Assembly: GCA_022705365.1 (NCBI GenBank)
Contig: JAKJEP010000183.1
Location: 1 to 6,800, forward strand
DNA from: Planctomycetota bacterium
Lineage (GTDB): Bacteria > Planctomycetota > Phycisphaerae > Sedimentisphaerales > SM23-30
Length of the DNA: 6,800 nucleotides
Direction of reading: 5' to 3'
This document shows, piece after piece, positions 6,474 to 6,800 of this stretch (the stretch's first letter is position 1; each line of letters begins with the position of its first letter). Both the position numbers and the translations under genes were made by a program. Under the pieces are notes generated by a model. That model worked only from the letters and a program-made list of their open reading frames with translations, ran no database searches and had not been told where the DNA came from.

Positions 6474-6800
6474 ATGCGAATCACGGAATATCTCGATCAA
6501 AAGAAGGTGAATTATCAAATCAGTTCGCATCGCCCCTCTTTTACCTCCCAGAAGCTGGCGGCCGAGGAGCATGTTTCGGGCCAGTACATAGCCAAACCGG
6601 TCATTGTCCAGGCGGACGGAAAATTTTATATGTGCGTTCTGCCCGCCTGCAGCAAGGTGGACCTCGACGCCCTGCGCAGCCAGTTGGGAGCCGGCGAGGT
6701 GGAACTGGCCGATGAAGAGGAAATGGCCCAGCTCTTCCCGGATTGCGAACTGGGCGCTGAGCCGCCGGTAGGAAGCATGTTCGGCCTGGCCACCCTGCTG
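6474..6800 (+). CDS. YbaK/ProX-family aminoacyl-tRNA deacylase (3' end outside window)
   Basis: The first 109 residues of a YbaK/EbsC-type protein (tRNA_edit domain) are visible; the frame is open to the right edge. Such free-standing domains hydrolyse wrongly charged tRNA (for example Ala- or Cys-tRNA-Pro) in the cytoplasm. Family marks in order are an N-terminal helix with YLDQKKVNYQ (6-15), HRPSFTSQKLA (19-29), the strand pair YIAKPVIVQADGKFYMCVLPA split around K41 (38-58), the KVDLDALR helix (61-68), and LFPDCE followed by GAEPPVGSMFGL (94-105). K41 sits where the family has its conserved substrate-binding lysine. About 40-50 residues should be missing. Start is ATG 6474, supported by AAAGGAG and a strong promoter. 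The exact tRNA specificity cannot be read from this part. It has no evident link to the pilus genes. Confidence 0.9.
   Translation, partial: MRITEYLDQKKVNYQISSHRPSFTSQKLAAEEHVSGQYIAKPVIVQADGKFYMCVLPACSKVDLDALRSQLGAGEVELADEEEMAQLFPDCELGAEPPVGSMFGLATLL

Noticed and set aside
6446..6715. Open frame of 89 codons at the start of the deacylase region
   Set aside because: It is in a different frame from the YbaK-family protein, which has the clear ribosome binding site and family motifs and runs off the right edge.

Overview
The window looks like a chromosomal fragment of a bacterium of the Planctomycetes/PVC type. Three things support this: a PilM with a long periplasmic extension, companion inner-membrane proteins that do not match proteobacterial PilN/PilO/PilP closely, and moderate GC with AAAGGAG-type ribosome binding sites. 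The phylum is an inference from gene style, not a proven assignment.

Positions 1-5455 hold a co-directional block of three genes on the + strand, spaced 53 and 80 bp apart. The first, cut by the left edge, is a PilM actin-like protein that continues in frame through a PilN-type INLLP peptide, a transmembrane helix and about 430 periplasmic residues, making it a natural PilM-PilN fusion. The second is a single-pass protein with a PilO-like C-terminal region. The third is a larger single-pass protein with a charged linker and a beta-rich C-terminal half, and I cannot name it. Together they look like the inner-membrane alignment platform of a type IV pilus or related secretion machine. No secretin, PilP, motor ATPase or pilin is in view.

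The most unusual signal is a 15-residue motif, NPM-x-x-YLKMMGMG-x-G. It occurs twice in the PilM-PilN fusion and once in the third protein, always inside low-complexity linkers and 52-60 residues before a strand carrying R-L-[K/R]. Codons differ at silent positions, so it is kept at the protein level. It could be a shared docking peptide of the platform.

From 5471 to 6202 on the - strand lies an unrecognised four-helix membrane protein, convergent with the pilus block and only 15 bp from it. The 271-bp gap at 6203-6473 is a divergent regulatory region. It has a recognisable promoter for each side, nested inverted repeats around the rightward promoter, and a small hairpin over the rightward ribosome binding site. 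The rightward gene, cut by the right edge, is a YbaK/ProX-family aminoacyl-tRNA deacylase. It is housekeeping-like and probably unrelated to the pilus genes.
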